A DNA stretch of 64,000 nucleotides from the NCBI RefSeq assembly GCF_021991835.1, contig NZ_JAHDAU010000006.1, positions 186,001 through 250,000 on the forward strand, in the 5' to 3' direction. Each line of letters starts with the position of its first letter. Within the stretch, counting starts at the first letter, position 1. Under the pieces are notes generated by a model. The model had not been told where the DNA came from. It saw only the letters and a list, made by a program, of their open reading frames with translations, and did no database searches. This DNA comes from Polaribacter sargassicola. Its GTDB lineage: Bacteria; Bacteroidota; Bacteroidia; Flavobacteriales; Flavobacteriaceae. The position numbers and the translations under genes were made by a program. Positions 55,420 through 64,000 of the stretch are shown here, piece after piece.

Positions 55420-56274
55420 TTAAAAAGTCTCTAAAGCTTTGTTATAAGCGCTTTCAAAACTCATAGGTCTAATATTTGTATCTACTTTTTTTGCAGTAAA
55501 ATAACTTAATAGTTTTTCTGTTGGCATATTACCCGTTAACTCATCTTTTGCCATTGGGCAACCTCCATAACCTTTCATAGCTCCATCAAACCTATTACAA
55601 CCAGCTTTAAACGCTGCATCAACTTTTTCGTGCCATTTGTTTGGTGTTGTATGTAAATGAGCACCAAACTCTATAGTTGGGTATTGTGTAATTAAATTGG
55701 AAAATAAATAATCTATAATTTTAGGTGTAGAGCTACCAATAGTATCAGAAAGTGATAAAATTTCCACTCCCATTTTAGATAATTTTTCTGTCCACTCGCC
55801 TACTATTTCTACATTCCAAGGATCTCCATAAGGGTTTCCAAATCCCATAGATAAATAAGCTACTACTTTTTTATTAGACTTGTAAGCTATGTTTAAAATT
55901 TCGTCTAAGGTTTCTATAGATTCTGAAATAGTTTTGTGAGTATTACGCATTTGAAAATTTTCTGAAATAGAAAAAGGATATCCTAAATAATCTATTTCTT
56001 CAAATTTAGATGCATCATTTGCTCCTCTTATATTTGCTATAATTGCTAATAATTTACTAGTAGTTTTAGTTAAATCTAATTTTGATAAAACAGCGGCTGT
56101 ATCTCTCATTTGAGGTATTGCTTTAGGAGAAACAAAACTTCCAAAATCTATAGTATCAAAACCAACTTTTAATAAAGAATTTATGTACAATGCTTTTTGT
56201 TCTGTAGAAATAAAATGAGACTTTATTCCTTGCATTGCATCACGTGGACATTCTATGATTTTAACTTTTTTCAT
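55420..56274 (-). CDS. Hydroxymethylglutaryl-CoA lyase
   Basis: The 284-residue TIM-barrel enzyme of the HMGL family cleaves HMG-CoA to acetyl-CoA and acetoacetate, in leucine breakdown or ketone metabolism. Motifs are IIECPRDAMQGIKSHF, the metal-binding HLHTTPNKWHEKVD and GAMKGYGGCPMAKDELTGN with the catalytic Cys. The ATG at 56274 is preferred over a TTG at 56283. It is divergent from an MFS gene. Alternative members of the family act on other acyl-CoA aldol reactions. Confidence 0.9.
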   Translation of the reverse strand: MKKVKIIECPRDAMQGIKSHFISTEQKALYINSLLKVGFDTIDFGSFVSPKAIPQMRDTAAVLSKLDLTKTTSKLLAIIANIRGANDASKFEEIDYLGYPFSISENFQMRNTHKTISESIETLDEILNIAYKSNKKVVAYLSMGFGNPYGDPWNVEIVGEWTEKLSKMGVEILSLSDTIGSSTPKIIDYLFSNLITQYPTIEFGAHLHTTPNKWHEKVDAAFKAGCNRFDGAMKGYGGCPMAKDELTGNMPTEKLLSYFTAKKVDTNIRPMSFESAYNKALETF

Positions 56275-56344
56275 TAAAACCAAAGATAAAAATTCTATTT
56301 ACTTGGCAAAATTTTAAATTTATTATTATTACATTTATTCGTTT

Positions 56345-57517
56345 ATGAACAAACAAAAAATAATACTCCCTATTATAATTATCTCTCAATTCTGTTGTAC
56401 CTCTTTGTGGTTTGCAAGTAATGGAGTAATGACAGATTTAGTAAATAGCTTTAATTTAGAAAATTTTGCTTTAGGTTACCTTACTTCTGCAGTTCAGTTT
56501 GGCTTTATAATTGGCACTTTTGTTTTTGCCCTTTTTACTATTGCTGATAGGTTTTCTCCTTCTAAAATATTTTTTTTCTGTGCAGTTTTAGGCGCTTTTT
56601 TTAATCTACGTCTAATTTTTGAAAACCAAACTTTCTTTACTTTAATAGGTATGCGATTTTTAACAGGATTTTTCTTAGCAGGAATTTATCCTGTAGGAAT
56701 GAAAATTGCTACAGATTATTACCAAAAAGGATTAGGAAAATCTTTAGGTTATTTAGTAGGAGCTTTAGTTTTAGGTACAGCTTTACCACATCTTTTAAAA
56801 GATATGATGTCTGGTTACTCATGGAAAAACATCTTGATAGCAATTTCTATTTTAGCTTCTTTTGGTGGCCTAATTATGTTAATTTTTGTACCAAATGGTC
56901 CTTACAGAATGAAAAATACTAAATTAGATATTACTCTTTGTTTTTCTATTTTTAAAAACTTAAACTTTAGAAAAGCTGCATTTGGGTATTTTGGGCATAT
57001 GTGGGAACTTTATACCTTTTGGGCATTTGTACCAATTCTTTTAAAAACATATAACAACATACATACAGAATCTCAATTCAACATTCCGTTATTGTCTTTT
57101 TTTATTATTGCAATTGGTAGTTTATCTTGTGTTATTGGTGGTTATTTAGCCGAAAAATATGGCACTAAAAAAATTGCTTTTTTAGCGCTTTTATTGTCTT
57201 GTTTTTGTTGTTTAATTTCTCCTTTAGTATTTTATGTGAACAATAAAATGGTTTTTATAACATTTCTATTGCTATGGGGAATTTTTGTAATAGCAGATTC
57301 TCCTTTATTTTCTACTTTAGTGGCACAAAATGCACCTTCTAAAAGTAAAGGTACTGCTTTAACTATTGTAAACTGTATTGGTTATGCAATTACAATTATC
57401 AGTATTCAAATAATTAGTAATTTAACCAATTCTACAGACTCTAATTTAGTTTATTTAGTATTGGCTGTTGGCCCTATATTAGGTTTAATGGCTATGAGAA
57501 GTAAAAAGATTGCTTAA
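56345..57517 (+). CDS. MFS transporter
   Basis: The 390-residue protein has about 12 membrane helices in two halves. The motif ADRFSPSKIFF between helices 2 and 3 and the AEKYGTKKIAF loop between helices 8 and 9 are MFS signatures. The N-terminal FASNGVMTDLVNSFN resembles nitrate/cyanate-type and sugar permeases. It is divergent from the HMG-CoA lyase gene with a 70-base gap. Substrate unknown. Confidence 0.88.
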   Translation: MNKQKIILPIIIISQFCCTSLWFASNGVMTDLVNSFNLENFALGYLTSAVQFGFIIGTFVFALFTIADRFSPSKIFFFCAVLGAFFNLRLIFENQTFFTLIGMRFLTGFFLAGIYPVGMKIATDYYQKGLGKSLGYLVGALVLGTALPHLLKDMMSGYSWKNILIAISILASFGGLIMLIFVPNGPYRMKNTKLDITLCFSIFKNLNFRKAAFGYFGHMWELYTFWAFVPILLKTYNNIHTESQFNIPLLSFFIIAIGSLSCVIGGYLAEKYGTKKIAFLALLLSCFCCLISPLVFYVNNKMVFITFLLLWGIFVIADSPLFSTLVAQNAPSKSKGTALTIVNCIGYAITIISIQIISNLTNSTDSNLVYLVLAVGPILGLMAMRSKKIA

Positions 57518-57531
57518 AATAGAAATAGAAA

Positions 57532-57756
57532 TTACTCGTATTTTTTCATTTCTTCATCATAGAACTCGCCAGCTTTATCCATTAAATCTGCTAATTCTGT
57601 GGCAATATCTTCTTCATTTTCACCTGTTAAATCTTCAAACCACTCAATTTCATCATCTTTTAAATTAATCATAAAACGTGGAAACTCTGTATGCAATACA
57701 AAAATATCTTCCGGAAAATTGCTGTTGTCTGCTAATAAAAATTTAGGTAAATTCAT
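57532..57756 (-). CDS. Small acidic cytoplasmic protein
   Basis: The 74-residue acidic protein has no signal peptide or transmembrane segment. The N-terminal half is beta-like (PKFLLADNSNFPEDIFVLHT) and the C-terminal half helical (ENEEDIATELADLMDKAGEF). I recall similar short proteins in Flavobacteriia, all of unknown function. It is convergent with the MFS gene (14 bases) and lies 22 bases downstream of the MATE gene, so it is probably in the same transcript as MATE. Confidence 0.72.
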   Translation of the reverse strand: MNLPKFLLADNSNFPEDIFVLHTEFPRFMINLKDDEIEWFEDLTGENEEDIATELADLMDKAGEFYDEEMKKYE

Positions 57757-57778
57757 CCTGTTTATTTTTTGTTTTTTT

Positions 57779-59164
57779 TTAAATTAAAGTATGTTTTTCT
57801 TTTATCAATTTTAAAGTTAACCAATTAAATCTGATAAATAAGAGAATAGAAGCTGTTGTTAATCCGGCTAATAAACCTAACCAAATACCAAAACTACCGT
57901 ACATTTCTTCTGTACCAAGGTAATAAGACACCGGAAAACCAATAACCCAATAAGAAATAAAAGTAAGTATTGTTGGTATTTTTACATCTTGTAAACCACG
58001 TAAAGCGCCTAAAACAACTACTTGTATACTGTCTGATATTTGAAAAAAAGCTGCTGCCAATAATAATTTAGAAGCAATAGAAAGTACTGCAATATTATCT
58101 ACATAATTTGCTTCATCATTTAAATCTACATAGATATTTGGTAAACTTTTATGAAAAATAAAAAATATTAAAGCAAAAAAAGTGGCAAATAAAATACCTA
58201 ATAAAAATATAGAAAATGCAATTCTTCTTAACTCTTTATAATTTTTTAATCCTTTTTGATTACCAACTCTAATCATAGATGCTACACTTAATCCCATAGC
58301 AACCATAAAAGTCATAGAAGATAAATTTAATGCTATTTGATTTGCCGCCTGAGGATTTTTACCTAATAAACCGCTTAACCAAATTGCTGCGGTAAAAATA
58401 GCAACTTCAAAAAACATTTGCATAGAACTTAAAGAGCCTAAACTTATAATTTTCTTTATCATTAAAACATCTAAAATAAAGAACTTTATATTTTTTACAA
58501 TTTTTGCAGATCGTTCTTTATAACGTAATAATCCCCACAAATAAACTACCATAATTACTCTAGAAACTAAAGTACCGTAGGCAGCACCAACAATACCCAT
58601 TTCTGGAAAACCAAATTTACCAAAGATTAAAATATAGTTTAAAAGTGTATTTATAATATTAGCTATTAACGTAGCATACATTGGATATTTTGTCATAGAC
58701 ATGCCATCACTAAATTGCTTAATTGCCTGAAAAACAACTAAAGGAATTAAAGAAAAAGCTACTAAATCTAAATAAGGAATTGCTATTTCTACAACCTCTT
58801 TAGGTTGTTTCATTAAATACATTAAAGGTTTAGAAAAATAAACTCCTAAAAATAAAATAAGACCCAAAGTAGTACATAAAAACAAACCACTTTTGTAGGT
58901 AGATCTTGCTTTTTCTAAATTATTAGAAGAGTCTGCTTCTGCAATTAAAGGTGTTATTGCTGTAGAAAATCCAATGCCAATAGACATTGCAATAAACATA
59001 AAACTATTACCTAAAGAAACGGCAGCTAATTCTGCAGTGCCTAATTGGCCAACCATAATATTATCTATAAAGCTTACAAATGTATGCCCTAACATACCTA
59101 ACATTACTGGTGCTGCAAGTTTCCAATTATACTTAAATTCTGATGTATACTGTGTAATATTCAC
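57779..59164 (-). CDS. MATE family efflux transporter
   Basis: The protein has 12 membrane helices and MATE signatures: KLAAPVMLGMLGHTFVSFID, MVGQLGTAELAAVSLGN, and the second-half MVAMGLSVASMIRVGNQKG. These proteins export drugs and cations with Na+ or H+ exchange. The open frame runs to a TTG at 59200, but I chose the GTG at 59164 (VNITQYTSEFKYNWK), which gives the usual family N terminus. Substrate unknown. Confidence 0.9.
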   Translation of the reverse strand: MNITQYTSEFKYNWKLAAPVMLGMLGHTFVSFIDNIMVGQLGTAELAAVSLGNSFMFIAMSIGIGFSTAITPLIAEADSSNNLEKARSTYKSGLFLCTTLGLILFLGVYFSKPLMYLMKQPKEVVEIAIPYLDLVAFSLIPLVVFQAIKQFSDGMSMTKYPMYATLIANIINTLLNYILIFGKFGFPEMGIVGAAYGTLVSRVIMVVYLWGLLRYKERSAKIVKNIKFFILDVLMIKKIISLGSLSSMQMFFEVAIFTAAIWLSGLLGKNPQAANQIALNLSSMTFMVAMGLSVASMIRVGNQKGLKNYKELRRIAFSIFLLGILFATFFALIFFIFHKSLPNIYVDLNDEANYVDNIAVLSIASKLLLAAAFFQISDSIQVVVLGALRGLQDVKIPTILTFISYWVIGFPVSYYLGTEEMYGSFGIWLGLLAGLTTASILLFIRFNWLTLKLIKEKHTLI

Positions 59165-59239
59165 GTAGACTACTATTTTTTTAAAAGTGCAAAAGTACAA
59201 CTTGTTATTATAAAAGCTTATGCCCTAATAAAAAATAGT

Positions 59240-59276
59240 AAAAAGAAAAAGCTACTTCATAAAGAAGCAGCTTTTA
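59240..59276 (-). terminator. Terminator of the fasciclin gene
   Basis: On the minus strand AAAAGCTGCTTC pairs with GAAGTAGCTTTT across TTTAT with one mismatch, followed by TCTTTTT. It lies about 30 bases after the fasciclin stop. Confidence 0.75.
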
Positions 59277-59304
59277 TTCAAATAATTATATTTAATCTAT
59301 CTTT

Positions 59305-59868
59305 TTAAGATTTTGGTAATAAAACAGCATCAATAACATGTATAACACCGTTAGATTGATTTACATCTGCAATTGTAACTTTTGCTTTCCCTCCGTTTTC
59401 ATCAGAAATATAAACGTTACCGTCTTTTTTCCATGCTGTAATTGTACCACCACTTACAGTTTTAATCATCGCTTTTCCATTTCCTTTTTTTATCAATTTT
59501 AAAATATCTTTCGCATTCCATTTACCCGCAACAACATGGTATTTTAAAATTGTTTGTAACTTCATTTTATTTTCTGGTTTTAATAAAGTTTCTACAGTAC
59601 CGTCTGGCAACATACTAAAAGCTTTATTTGTTGGTGCAAAAACAGTAAAAGGTCCATCACTTTTTAAAACATCTACTAAATCTGCTGCTTTTACCGCCGC
59701 TACAAGTGTTGTATGATCTTTAGAGTTTATTGCATTTTCTACAATATTTTTAGAGGGATACATTTCTGCTCCACCAACCATTTTAGTTTTTTCTTGTGCT
59801 AAAAAAGACTGTGCTGTAAATAAAGTAAATGTTAAAACTGCTACTTTTAAAAATTTTAATGTTCTCAT
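59305..59868 (-). CDS. Secreted fasciclin domain protein
   Basis: The 187-residue protein has a signal peptide (TLFTAQSFLAQ) and one fasciclin (FAS1) domain at about 40-185. Box H1 is PFTVFAPTNKAF, the Tyr-His motif is LKYHVVAGKW, and box H2 is GVIHVIDAVLLP. FAS1 domains mediate adhesion in many proteins. It is followed by its own terminator and is divergent from tpx. Confidence 0.9.
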   Translation of the reverse strand: MRTLKFLKVAVLTFTLFTAQSFLAQEKTKMVGGAEMYPSKNIVENAINSKDHTTLVAAVKAADLVDVLKSDGPFTVFAPTNKAFSMLPDGTVETLLKPENKMKLQTILKYHVVAGKWNAKDILKLIKKGNGKAMIKTVSGGTITAWKKDGNVYISDENGGKAKVTIADVNQSNGVIHVIDAVLLPKS

Positions 59869-59986
59869 AATTTAATTTTGTTTTAATATTAATTTTGATT
59901 CACATATACTTACGAAGATTTATATCCTTTGGTTTTAAAAAAAATTAAACCAACCTAAAAATTTAAAAACATCTATAAATTATTCT

Positions 59987-59994
59987 TACTTTTG
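59987..59994 (+). promoter_or_regulatory. Putative -7 element of tpx
   Basis: TACTTTTG matches TAnnTTTG exactly and lies 22 bases before the tpx ATG, so the leader would be about 17 nt. No clear -33 TTG is visible. Confidence 0.4.
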
Positions 59995-60016
59995 ATGTTC
60001 TAAAAAATATACTAAA

Positions 60017-60514
60017 ATGGCAAACATCACATTAAAAGGAAACGCAATAAAAACAATAGGTAATTTACCAGAAACTGGTACTAAAGCAGCTGATTTTAAA
60101 TTAACTGCAGTAGATTTATCTCAAAAAAGTTTAGCAGATTTCTCTGGTAAAAAAGTAATTTTAAATATTTTTCCAAGTGTAGATACAGGTACTTGTGCTG
60201 CATCTGTTAGAGAATTTAACAAAAAAGCTGCAGATTTAGAAAATACAGTTGTATTATGTGTTTCTAAAGATTTACCTTTTGCTCAAGCACGTTTTTGTGG
60301 TGCAGAAGGTATAGATAATGTTGTTATGTTATCTGATTTTGCTGATGGTAACTTTGGTAAATCTTATCAATTAGAAATTGCTGATGGACCTTTAGCTCAC
60401 TTACACTCTAGATCTATTGTTATTATAGATGAAAATGGAGAAGTAGTGTATACAGAACAAGTTGCAGAAACAACAGAAGAACCAAATTATACAGCTGCAT
60501 TAAACGCTATATAA
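60017..60514 (+). CDS. tpx: Thiol peroxidase (Tpx)
   Basis: Tpx is an atypical 2-Cys peroxiredoxin that reduces H2O2 and alkyl hydroperoxides with thioredoxin. The peroxidatic Cys60 is in SVDTGTCAASVREF and the resolving Cys94 in ARFCGAEG. Length (165) is standard. It is followed by dgkA and ftsK with small gaps, a gene order often seen in flavobacteria. Confidence 0.95.
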   Translation: MANITLKGNAIKTIGNLPETGTKAADFKLTAVDLSQKSLADFSGKKVILNIFPSVDTGTCAASVREFNKKAADLENTVVLCVSKDLPFAQARFCGAEGIDNVVMLSDFADGNFGKSYQLEIADGPLAHLHSRSIVIIDENGEVVYTEQVAETTEEPNYTAALNAI

Positions 60515-60523
60515 TATAGTTTT

Positions 60524-60910
60524 ATGAAAAACCCTAATGACAGCTTTTTAAGAGGTAGAATTCGTAGTTTTAAATTTGCCTTTAAAGGTCTTTGGCTTTT
60601 AGTTACTACAGAAGATAGTATTAAAGTACAGATTTTTATTACTTTTATTGCTACCATTATGGGTTTTTATTTTAAAATTTCTAATATAGAATGGATGTTT
60701 CAGATTTTAATAATCGGCTTTGTACTTGTTGCAGAAGCTTTAAATACATCCGTAGAAAAAATGGCTGATTTTATTCATCCAGATTATCATAAAAAAATTG
60801 GTTTTATAAAAGATATTGCTGCTGGTGCTCCTACCTTTGCTGCAATTACGTCTTTAATTATTGCAGGTTTTATTTACGTACCTAAAATAGCATTGTTTTT
60901 AGAAAAATAA
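60524..60910 (+). CDS. dgkA: Diacylglycerol kinase family protein (DgkA)
   Basis: The 128-residue membrane protein has three helices and the DgkA signature EALNTSVEKMADFIHPDYHK with the catalytic/metal Glu and Asp. It phosphorylates diacylglycerol or undecaprenol. The Gram-positive-type members act on undecaprenol, and I cannot tell which substrate applies. It is nine bases past tpx and 33 before ftsK. Confidence 0.9.
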   Translation: MKNPNDSFLRGRIRSFKFAFKGLWLLVTTEDSIKVQIFITFIATIMGFYFKISNIEWMFQILIIGFVLVAEALNTSVEKMADFIHPDYHKKIGFIKDIAAGAPTFAAITSLIIAGFIYVPKIALFLEK

Positions 60911-60943
60911 TTACAGTTTACAGCTAAAAAGAATAATTTATTA

Positions 60944-63397
60944 ATGGCAATAAGAAAAAAAAGTAGAAAAAAAACAATAATGCCTTCGGATAAAAAACCG
61001 AGCATTTTTGCCTTTCTAAAAACGAATCAAACAAAAACAATAGTAGGAACCTTTTTAATTTTATTTTCTTTCTTTCTTTGTTTTGCTTTTGTTTCTTTTT
61101 TCTTTAATTGGAAAGAAGATCAGAGTATTCTTACAGAATTGGCTGATAAAACTGTAAAAAGCAAAAATTCATTAGGTAAAATAGGACAAAATTTATCTCA
61201 TTTTTTTATTTATAATGGTTTCGGAATTAGCTCTTTTATTATCTGTTTTCATATTTTAAAAACAGGAATATCAATTCTAATTAAAAGAAAAATATCATCT
61301 ATAATTATTTCTTGGAACTGGGGTTTAATAGCTACACTATGGTTTTCTATTTCTTTAGGCTTTTTAAATCCTAAACACGCACTTTTATCTGGTATAATAG
61401 GTTTTGAAATTAATGAATATTTACAAACATTTATTGGCAAAGTAGGTTTAGTTATCTTTTTATTATTCTATTTAAGCGTATACTTAATTGTACGCTATAA
61501 AGTAACTTTTGAAAAATATATAGAAAACTATAAAAGAAAAAGAGAAGAAAGAAGAGCCCAAGAGTTAATTGATACAGATAACCAACAAATTACTACAGCT
61601 ACAGAAGAAATTAAAAAAGAACCTGTAAAGCCTTTAGTACAAGAAAAAGAAGAAATTGAAAGAACAAAAAAATCTAGTGTAGAGCTTTCTTTAGAAAACT
61701 TACAACCAACAATTTCTAAACATTCTGATGTAACAAATAACGATATTTCTTTAAATGTAAAAACAACATCTAAGACAGAAACAGAAGAAACTGTAGAAGA
61801 TATTAATGATGTTGGTATTGATATTGCAATTAATAAAGAAGAAGAACAATCTGTAGAGAATTTATCTGATAAAGTTTTAAAAGATTTTGGTGAGTTTGAT
61901 CCTACTTTAGAGTTATCTAACTTTAAATTTCCAACTTTTAATTTATTAAAACAATATAACGAGAGTATTTCTATTGATCCTACTGAATTAGAAGCTAATA
62001 AAGATAGAATTGTAGAAACTTTAAAAAATTATAAAATTGGTATTGCAGAAATTAAAGCAACTGTTGGGCCAACAATTACTCTTTATGAAATTGTACCAGA
62101 AGCTGGTATAAGAATTTCTAAAATTAAAAATTTAGAAGATGATATTGCTTTGTCTTTATCTGCTTTAGGTATTAGAATTATTGCACCAATACCAGGTAAA
62201 GGAACTATTGGTATAGAAGTTCCTAATCAAAAATCAACCATCGTTTCTATGTATTCTGTTATTTCTTCTAAGAAATTTCAAGAATCTCCTATGGAGTTAC
62301 CTATTGCTTTAGGTAAAACAATTTCTAATGAAACCTTTGTTGTAGATTTAGCAAAAATGCCTCACTTGTTAATGGCAGGAGCTACAGGACAAGGAAAATC
62401 TGTAGGTTTAAATGCCGTTTTAACATCTCTATTATATAAAAAACATCCTGCAGAAGTTAAATTTATTTTAGTAGATCCTAAAAAAGTAGAACTTACTTTA
62501 TTTAATAAAATAGAGCGTCATTACTTAGCTAAACTACCAGATGTAGAAGAAGCAATTATTACAGACACTACCAAGGTAGTGCACACATTAAACTCTCTTT
62601 GTATAGAAATGGATAATCGTTACGATTTATTAAAATCTGCAATGGTTCGTAATATCAAAGAATATAATGCTAAGTTTAAAAAACGTAAATTAAACCCCAA
62701 CGAAGGTCATCAATTTTTACCTTACATAGTTTTAGTTATTGATGAATTTGCCGATTTAATAATGACAGCTGGTAAAGAAGTAGAAACACCAATTGCACGT
62801 TTAGCACAGTTAGCTAGAGCAATTGGTATACATTTAATTGTTGCCACACAAAGACCTTCTGTAAACGTAATTACAGGTATTATTAAAGCCAACTTTCCTG
62901 CAAGAATAGCTTTTAGAGTAACCTCTAAAACAGATTCTAGAACCATTTTAGATGCAGGTGGAGCAGATCAATTAATTGGTCGTGGAGATTTATTATACAC
63001 AGCTGGTAATGATATTAACAGAATACAATGTGCTTTTGTAGATACACCAGAAGTAGAAAAAATTACAGATTTTATTGGCTCTCAAAAAGCATATCCAGAA
63101 GCTTATCAGTTGCCAGAATATGTAGATGATGAAAGTGGCACAAGTATTGATATTGATATACAAGATAGAGACAAATTATTTAAAGAAGCTGCAGAAATTA
63201 TTGTTACAGCACAACAAGGTTCTGCTTCTTTATTACAAAGAAAATTAAAATTAGGTTATAATAGAGCAGGTAGATTAATTGATCAATTAGAAGCTGCAGG
63301 CATTGTTGGTGGATTTGAAGGGAGTAAAGCTAGACAAGTTTTAATACCAGATTTTATTGCTTTAGAACAACTATTAGAAAACGAAAAAAACAATTAA
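60944..63397 (+). CDS. ftsK: DNA translocase FtsK/SpoIIIE
   Basis: The 817-residue translocase pumps DNA and coordinates chromosome dimer resolution with division. It has four N-terminal membrane helices (residues up to about 190), a polar Glu/Lys-rich linker to about 320, and a motor domain. The Walker A motif is AGATGQGKSVGLNA, Walker B FADLIM preceded by IVLVIDE, and a C-terminal gamma domain follows (LLQRKLKLGYNRAGRLIDQL). The linker is shorter than in E. coli FtsK, as usual for this group. It is directly followed by a lolA-like gene. Confidence 0.96.
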   Translation: MAIRKKSRKKTIMPSDKKPSIFAFLKTNQTKTIVGTFLILFSFFLCFAFVSFFFNWKEDQSILTELADKTVKSKNSLGKIGQNLSHFFIYNGFGISSFIICFHILKTGISILIKRKISSIIISWNWGLIATLWFSISLGFLNPKHALLSGIIGFEINEYLQTFIGKVGLVIFLLFYLSVYLIVRYKVTFEKYIENYKRKREERRAQELIDTDNQQITTATEEIKKEPVKPLVQEKEEIERTKKSSVELSLENLQPTISKHSDVTNNDISLNVKTTSKTETEETVEDINDVGIDIAINKEEEQSVENLSDKVLKDFGEFDPTLELSNFKFPTFNLLKQYNESISIDPTELEANKDRIVETLKNYKIGIAEIKATVGPTITLYEIVPEAGIRISKIKNLEDDIALSLSALGIRIIAPIPGKGTIGIEVPNQKSTIVSMYSVISSKKFQESPMELPIALGKTISNETFVVDLAKMPHLLMAGATGQGKSVGLNAVLTSLLYKKHPAEVKFILVDPKKVELTLFNKIERHYLAKLPDVEEAIITDTTKVVHTLNSLCIEMDNRYDLLKSAMVRNIKEYNAKFKKRKLNPNEGHQFLPYIVLVIDEFADLIMTAGKEVETPIARLAQLARAIGIHLIVATQRPSVNVITGIIKANFPARIAFRVTSKTDSRTILDAGGADQLIGRGDLLYTAGNDINRIQCAFVDTPEVEKITDFIGSQKAYPEAYQLPEYVDDESGTSIDIDIQDRDKLFKEAAEIIVTAQQGSASLLQRKLKLGYNRAGRLIDQLEAAGIVGGFEGSKARQVLIPDFIALEQLLENEKNN

Positions 63398-63435
63398 AAT
63401 ATCATCTAATTTTTAAGATGAAAAGAACTAAAATT

Positions 63436-64000
63436 ATGAAAAAAATAGCAATCTTATTTTTCAGTTTATTTATTACAACAATTACTTTTTCTCAAAAATC
63501 TGAAGAAGCAAAATCTCTTTTAGATGAAGTTTCTAAAAAAATGGGAGCATATAAAAACATGAATATTGGTTTTGCACAAACATTAAGCAATGAAGATGCT
63601 GGTATTAAAGAAGGTGATGAGCCACCTATTAGAGGAGAAATTACGCTACAAGGAGAAAAATATAACCTAAATTACTTAGGAAATACATTTATTTTTGATG
63701 GAAAAAAATTATATGTAATTAATAACGATGAAAAAGAAATATCTATCACAGAAGGAGATATGGGAGAAGATGATGGTTTTATATATCCTTCAAAATTACT
63801 AACTTTTTATAAAGAAGGCTATAATTTTGAAATGGGAGATTTAAAAAACCTACAAGGTAGAAAAATTCAGTTTGTTACTTTAAATCCTATCGATAGTAAT
63901 TCTGATATTGTAAAAGTAGAATTAGGTATAGATGCTAAAACAAAACACATCTATAAATTAATACAAACTGGTTCTAATACATCTAAAACAACCTTTACTA
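63436..64000 (+). CDS. LolA-like outer membrane lipoprotein carrier (partial)
   Basis: The reading frame begins at the ATG at 63436 (an ATG six codons earlier at 63418 is also possible) and runs past the window end, so only about 188 residues are visible. A signal peptide (MKKIAILFFSLFITTITFSQ) is followed by LDEVSKKMGAYKNMNIGFAQ, then beta strands such as RGEITLQGEKYNLNYLGN and FIFDGKKLYVINN. This matches the LolA fold of the periplasmic carrier for lipoproteins. A place after ftsK is usual in flavobacteria. Confidence 0.82.
   Translation, partial: MKKIAILFFSLFITTITFSQKSEEAKSLLDEVSKKMGAYKNMNIGFAQTLSNEDAGIKEGDEPPIRGEITLQGEKYNLNYLGNTFIFDGKKLYVINNDEKEISITEGDMGEDDGFIYPSKLLTFYKEGYNFEMGDLKNLQGRKIQFVTLNPIDSNSDIVKVELGIDAKTKHIYKLIQTGSNTSKTTFT

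Noticed and set aside
56275..56283. TTG start adding three residues to HMG-CoA lyase
   Set aside because: The ATG at 56274 gives the usual MKKVKIIECPRD start.

Overview
The window is AT-rich and gene-dense, and it reads as chromosomal DNA of a marine flavobacterium (Flavobacteriaceae; a Polaribacter- or Tenacibaculum-like organism is my inference). The signs are type IX secretion (T9SS) sorting domains of both type A and type B, TAnnTTTG / TTG promoters typical of Bacteroidota, SusC/FecA-style TonB receptors, imelysin lipoproteins, and separate PdhA and PdhC without PdhB. I see no tRNA, rRNA, CRISPR array, integrase, transposase or phage gene.

Layout. 0-4.7 kb: a small membrane protein, lpxD flanked by two paralogous secreted-protein genes (one killed by a single in-frame stop), and a fadH-like dienoyl-CoA reductase. 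4.7-8.6 kb: a minus-strand stress operon (DoxX, OsmC, FMN reductase, cysteine-less glutaredoxin-like protein, MarR regulator, two pirins). 8.6-11.2 kb: a structured non-coding element, an unknown membrane protein and a NudK-type Nudix hydrolase. 11.4-19.3 kb: two giant T9SS type B surface proteins with a decayed third sorting domain between them. 19.3-24 kb: uvrB and two surface lipoproteins. 24-30 kb: a TPR protein, pyrR-pyrB, a STAS-like protein, a free-standing T9SS sorting domain, RNase Z, a PAS-LuxR regulator and a CoA-binding protein. 30-43.3 kb: fabH, aldehyde dehydrogenase, htpG, a DUF6602 nuclease-like gene, assorted envelope genes and pdhA-pdhC. 43.4-44.9 kb: guaB. 45.1-55.2 kb: a convergent pair of transcription units with three imelysins, a DUF1111 di-haem protein, a TonB receptor, an HTTM protein and a DUF4856 lipoprotein. 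55.4-64 kb: HMG-CoA lyase, MFS and MATE transporters, fasciclin, and the tpx-dgkA-ftsK-lolA run, the last gene cut by the window edge.

Most of the window is housekeeping. The most coherent incompletely understood system is the imelysin / DUF1111 / TonB receptor / HTTM / DUF4856 locus, which looks like a cell-surface metal or haem acquisition and processing system. Its two outward-facing promoter regions share an AAGTCATTT element in the same orientation relative to transcription. Other points of note are the in-frame repeat insertion inside the HTTM gene, the nonsense-killed paralog beside lpxD, the decayed sorting-domain duplicate, a 98-bp inverted-repeat element after the LuxR gene, and a sigma-54-like promoter ahead of htpG. 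All functional calls come from reading motifs and from memory of families; nothing was searched.
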